Origin: Bacteroidales bacterium
GTDB taxonomy: Bacteria > Bacteroidota > Bacteroidia > Bacteroidales > NBLH01
DNA length: 6,741 nucleotides
Assembly (NCBI GenBank): GCA_021647685.1
Contig: JAKIUH010000252.1
Span: forward strand, 1 to 6,741
Direction: 5' to 3'
Each line of letters begins with the position of its first letter. Position 1 is the first letter of the stretch. Under the pieces are notes generated by a model. The model was not told the origin of the DNA, ran no database searches, and worked only from the letters and a program-made list of their open reading frames with translations. Both the position numbers and the translations under genes were made by a program. Positions 6,227-6,741 of the stretch are shown here, one piece after another.

Positions 6227-6741
6227 TTATTCTTTATTCTCAGATATCAAAATTTCTTTATCCAATTGTTCTTTAAAATCATTAACTGACATAGCTTCAT
6301 CAACCGAAAAATTACCAATTTTTGTTCTGCGAAGCGAACTTAGATAAGCTCCTGAATTTAAACGTTTCCCAATATCACGTGCCAATGCACGAATATAAGT
6401 ACCTTTTCCGCACTTAACCCGGATAATTAATTCGGGTAATTCAAATTTTAAAATTTCAATTTCTTTAATTTCAATGGTCGATGGTTTTATTTCAACATCT
6501 ATGCCTTTTCGAGCGTTTTTATATGCTCTTTGTCCGTTTACTTTTTTAGCCGAAAAAATCGGTGGTATTTGTTCCTGAACACCAATAAATGTTTCTAATA
6601 CTTTCTTAATGAGTTCTAAACTTATATGTTCGGTAGGGTATTCTTTATCTACACGGCTTTCCGTATCAAAAGACGGAGTAGTTGCTCCAAGATGCAAACC
6701 TGCAATATACTCCTTTTCAAAAGCCTGAAAGCTTTCAATCG
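6227..6741 (-). CDS. truB: tRNA pseudouridine(55) synthase TruB, C-terminal part
   Basis: TruB converts uridine 55 in the T-loop of tRNAs to pseudouridine. The gene runs off the right edge. 170 residues to the TAA at 6227-6229 are visible. Numbering from the first full codon at 6739, motifs are KEYIAGLHLG (9-18, holding the conserved Tyr11), a PPIFSAKKVNGQRAY block (59-73), and CGKGTYIRALARDIG (110-124, with conserved Arg116). The catalytic Asp of the GGLDKP region lies outside the window. The frame is open through 6741, so the TTG near 6697 is an internal Leu and not a start. The chain ends about 20 residues after NFSVDEA, so it has no C-terminal PUA domain, unlike the longer E. coli enzyme. 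In Bacteroidota truB commonly precedes queA, often after uppP, and the order here agrees. Confidence 0.95.
   Translation of the reverse strand, partial: IESFQAFEKEYIAGLHLGATTPSFDTESRVDKEYPTEHISLELIKKVLETFIGVQEQIPPIFSAKKVNGQRAYKNARKGIDVEIKPSTIEIKEIEILKFELPELIIRVKCGKGTYIRALARDIGKRLNSGAYLSSLRRTKIGNFSVDEAMSVNDFKEQLDKEILISENKE

Overview
The window reads as AT-rich chromosomal DNA of a member of the Bacteroidota. The pointers are a truB-queA pair on the minus strand with Bacteroidota-like variants in QueA, genes that mostly lack Shine-Dalgarno sequences, and a short TruB without a PUA domain. This assignment rests on recalled family features, not on a search. No mobile element, rRNA, tRNA or CRISPR array was seen.

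Layout: (1) 1-83 is the tail of an unrecognised plus-strand gene. (2) 138-638 encodes a small secreted beta-barrel protein that I read as a PagP-like lipid A acyltransferase, with the expected His and Asp-Ser residues. It has a Shine-Dalgarno-like start and a G-rich, GTG/TTG-rich codon style unlike the genes to its right. (3) 639-1228 is a very AT-rich stretch with no convincing gene, holding a perfect 16-bp palindrome. (4) 1229-2290 is a lipoprotein di-haem cytochrome c peroxidase followed by a strong intrinsic terminator. (5) 2436-4976 is one continuous reading frame for a single-chain molybdenum hydroxylase (xanthine dehydrogenase type) that is interrupted by one TGA. (6) A hairpin terminator sits between convergent genes at 5006-5044. 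(7) 5063-6112 (minus) is a complete queA. (8) 6227-6741 (minus) is the 3' part of truB.

The most notable observation is the TGA at 2841-2843. It stands exactly where the family has glycine in the CRCTGY motif closing the [2Fe-2S] domain. The next roughly 710 codons stay open in the same frame and keep the molybdenum-cofactor motifs and the catalytic glutamate. It is most simply a recent nonsense mutation or a base-call error, with readthrough or recoding as less likely options.

Functionally, the peroxidase and the PagP-like protein act at the cell envelope (peroxide removal, lipid A modification), the hydroxylase in purine or aldehyde oxidation, and queA/truB in tRNA modification. Apart from truB-queA, nothing suggests that these genes share one pathway.
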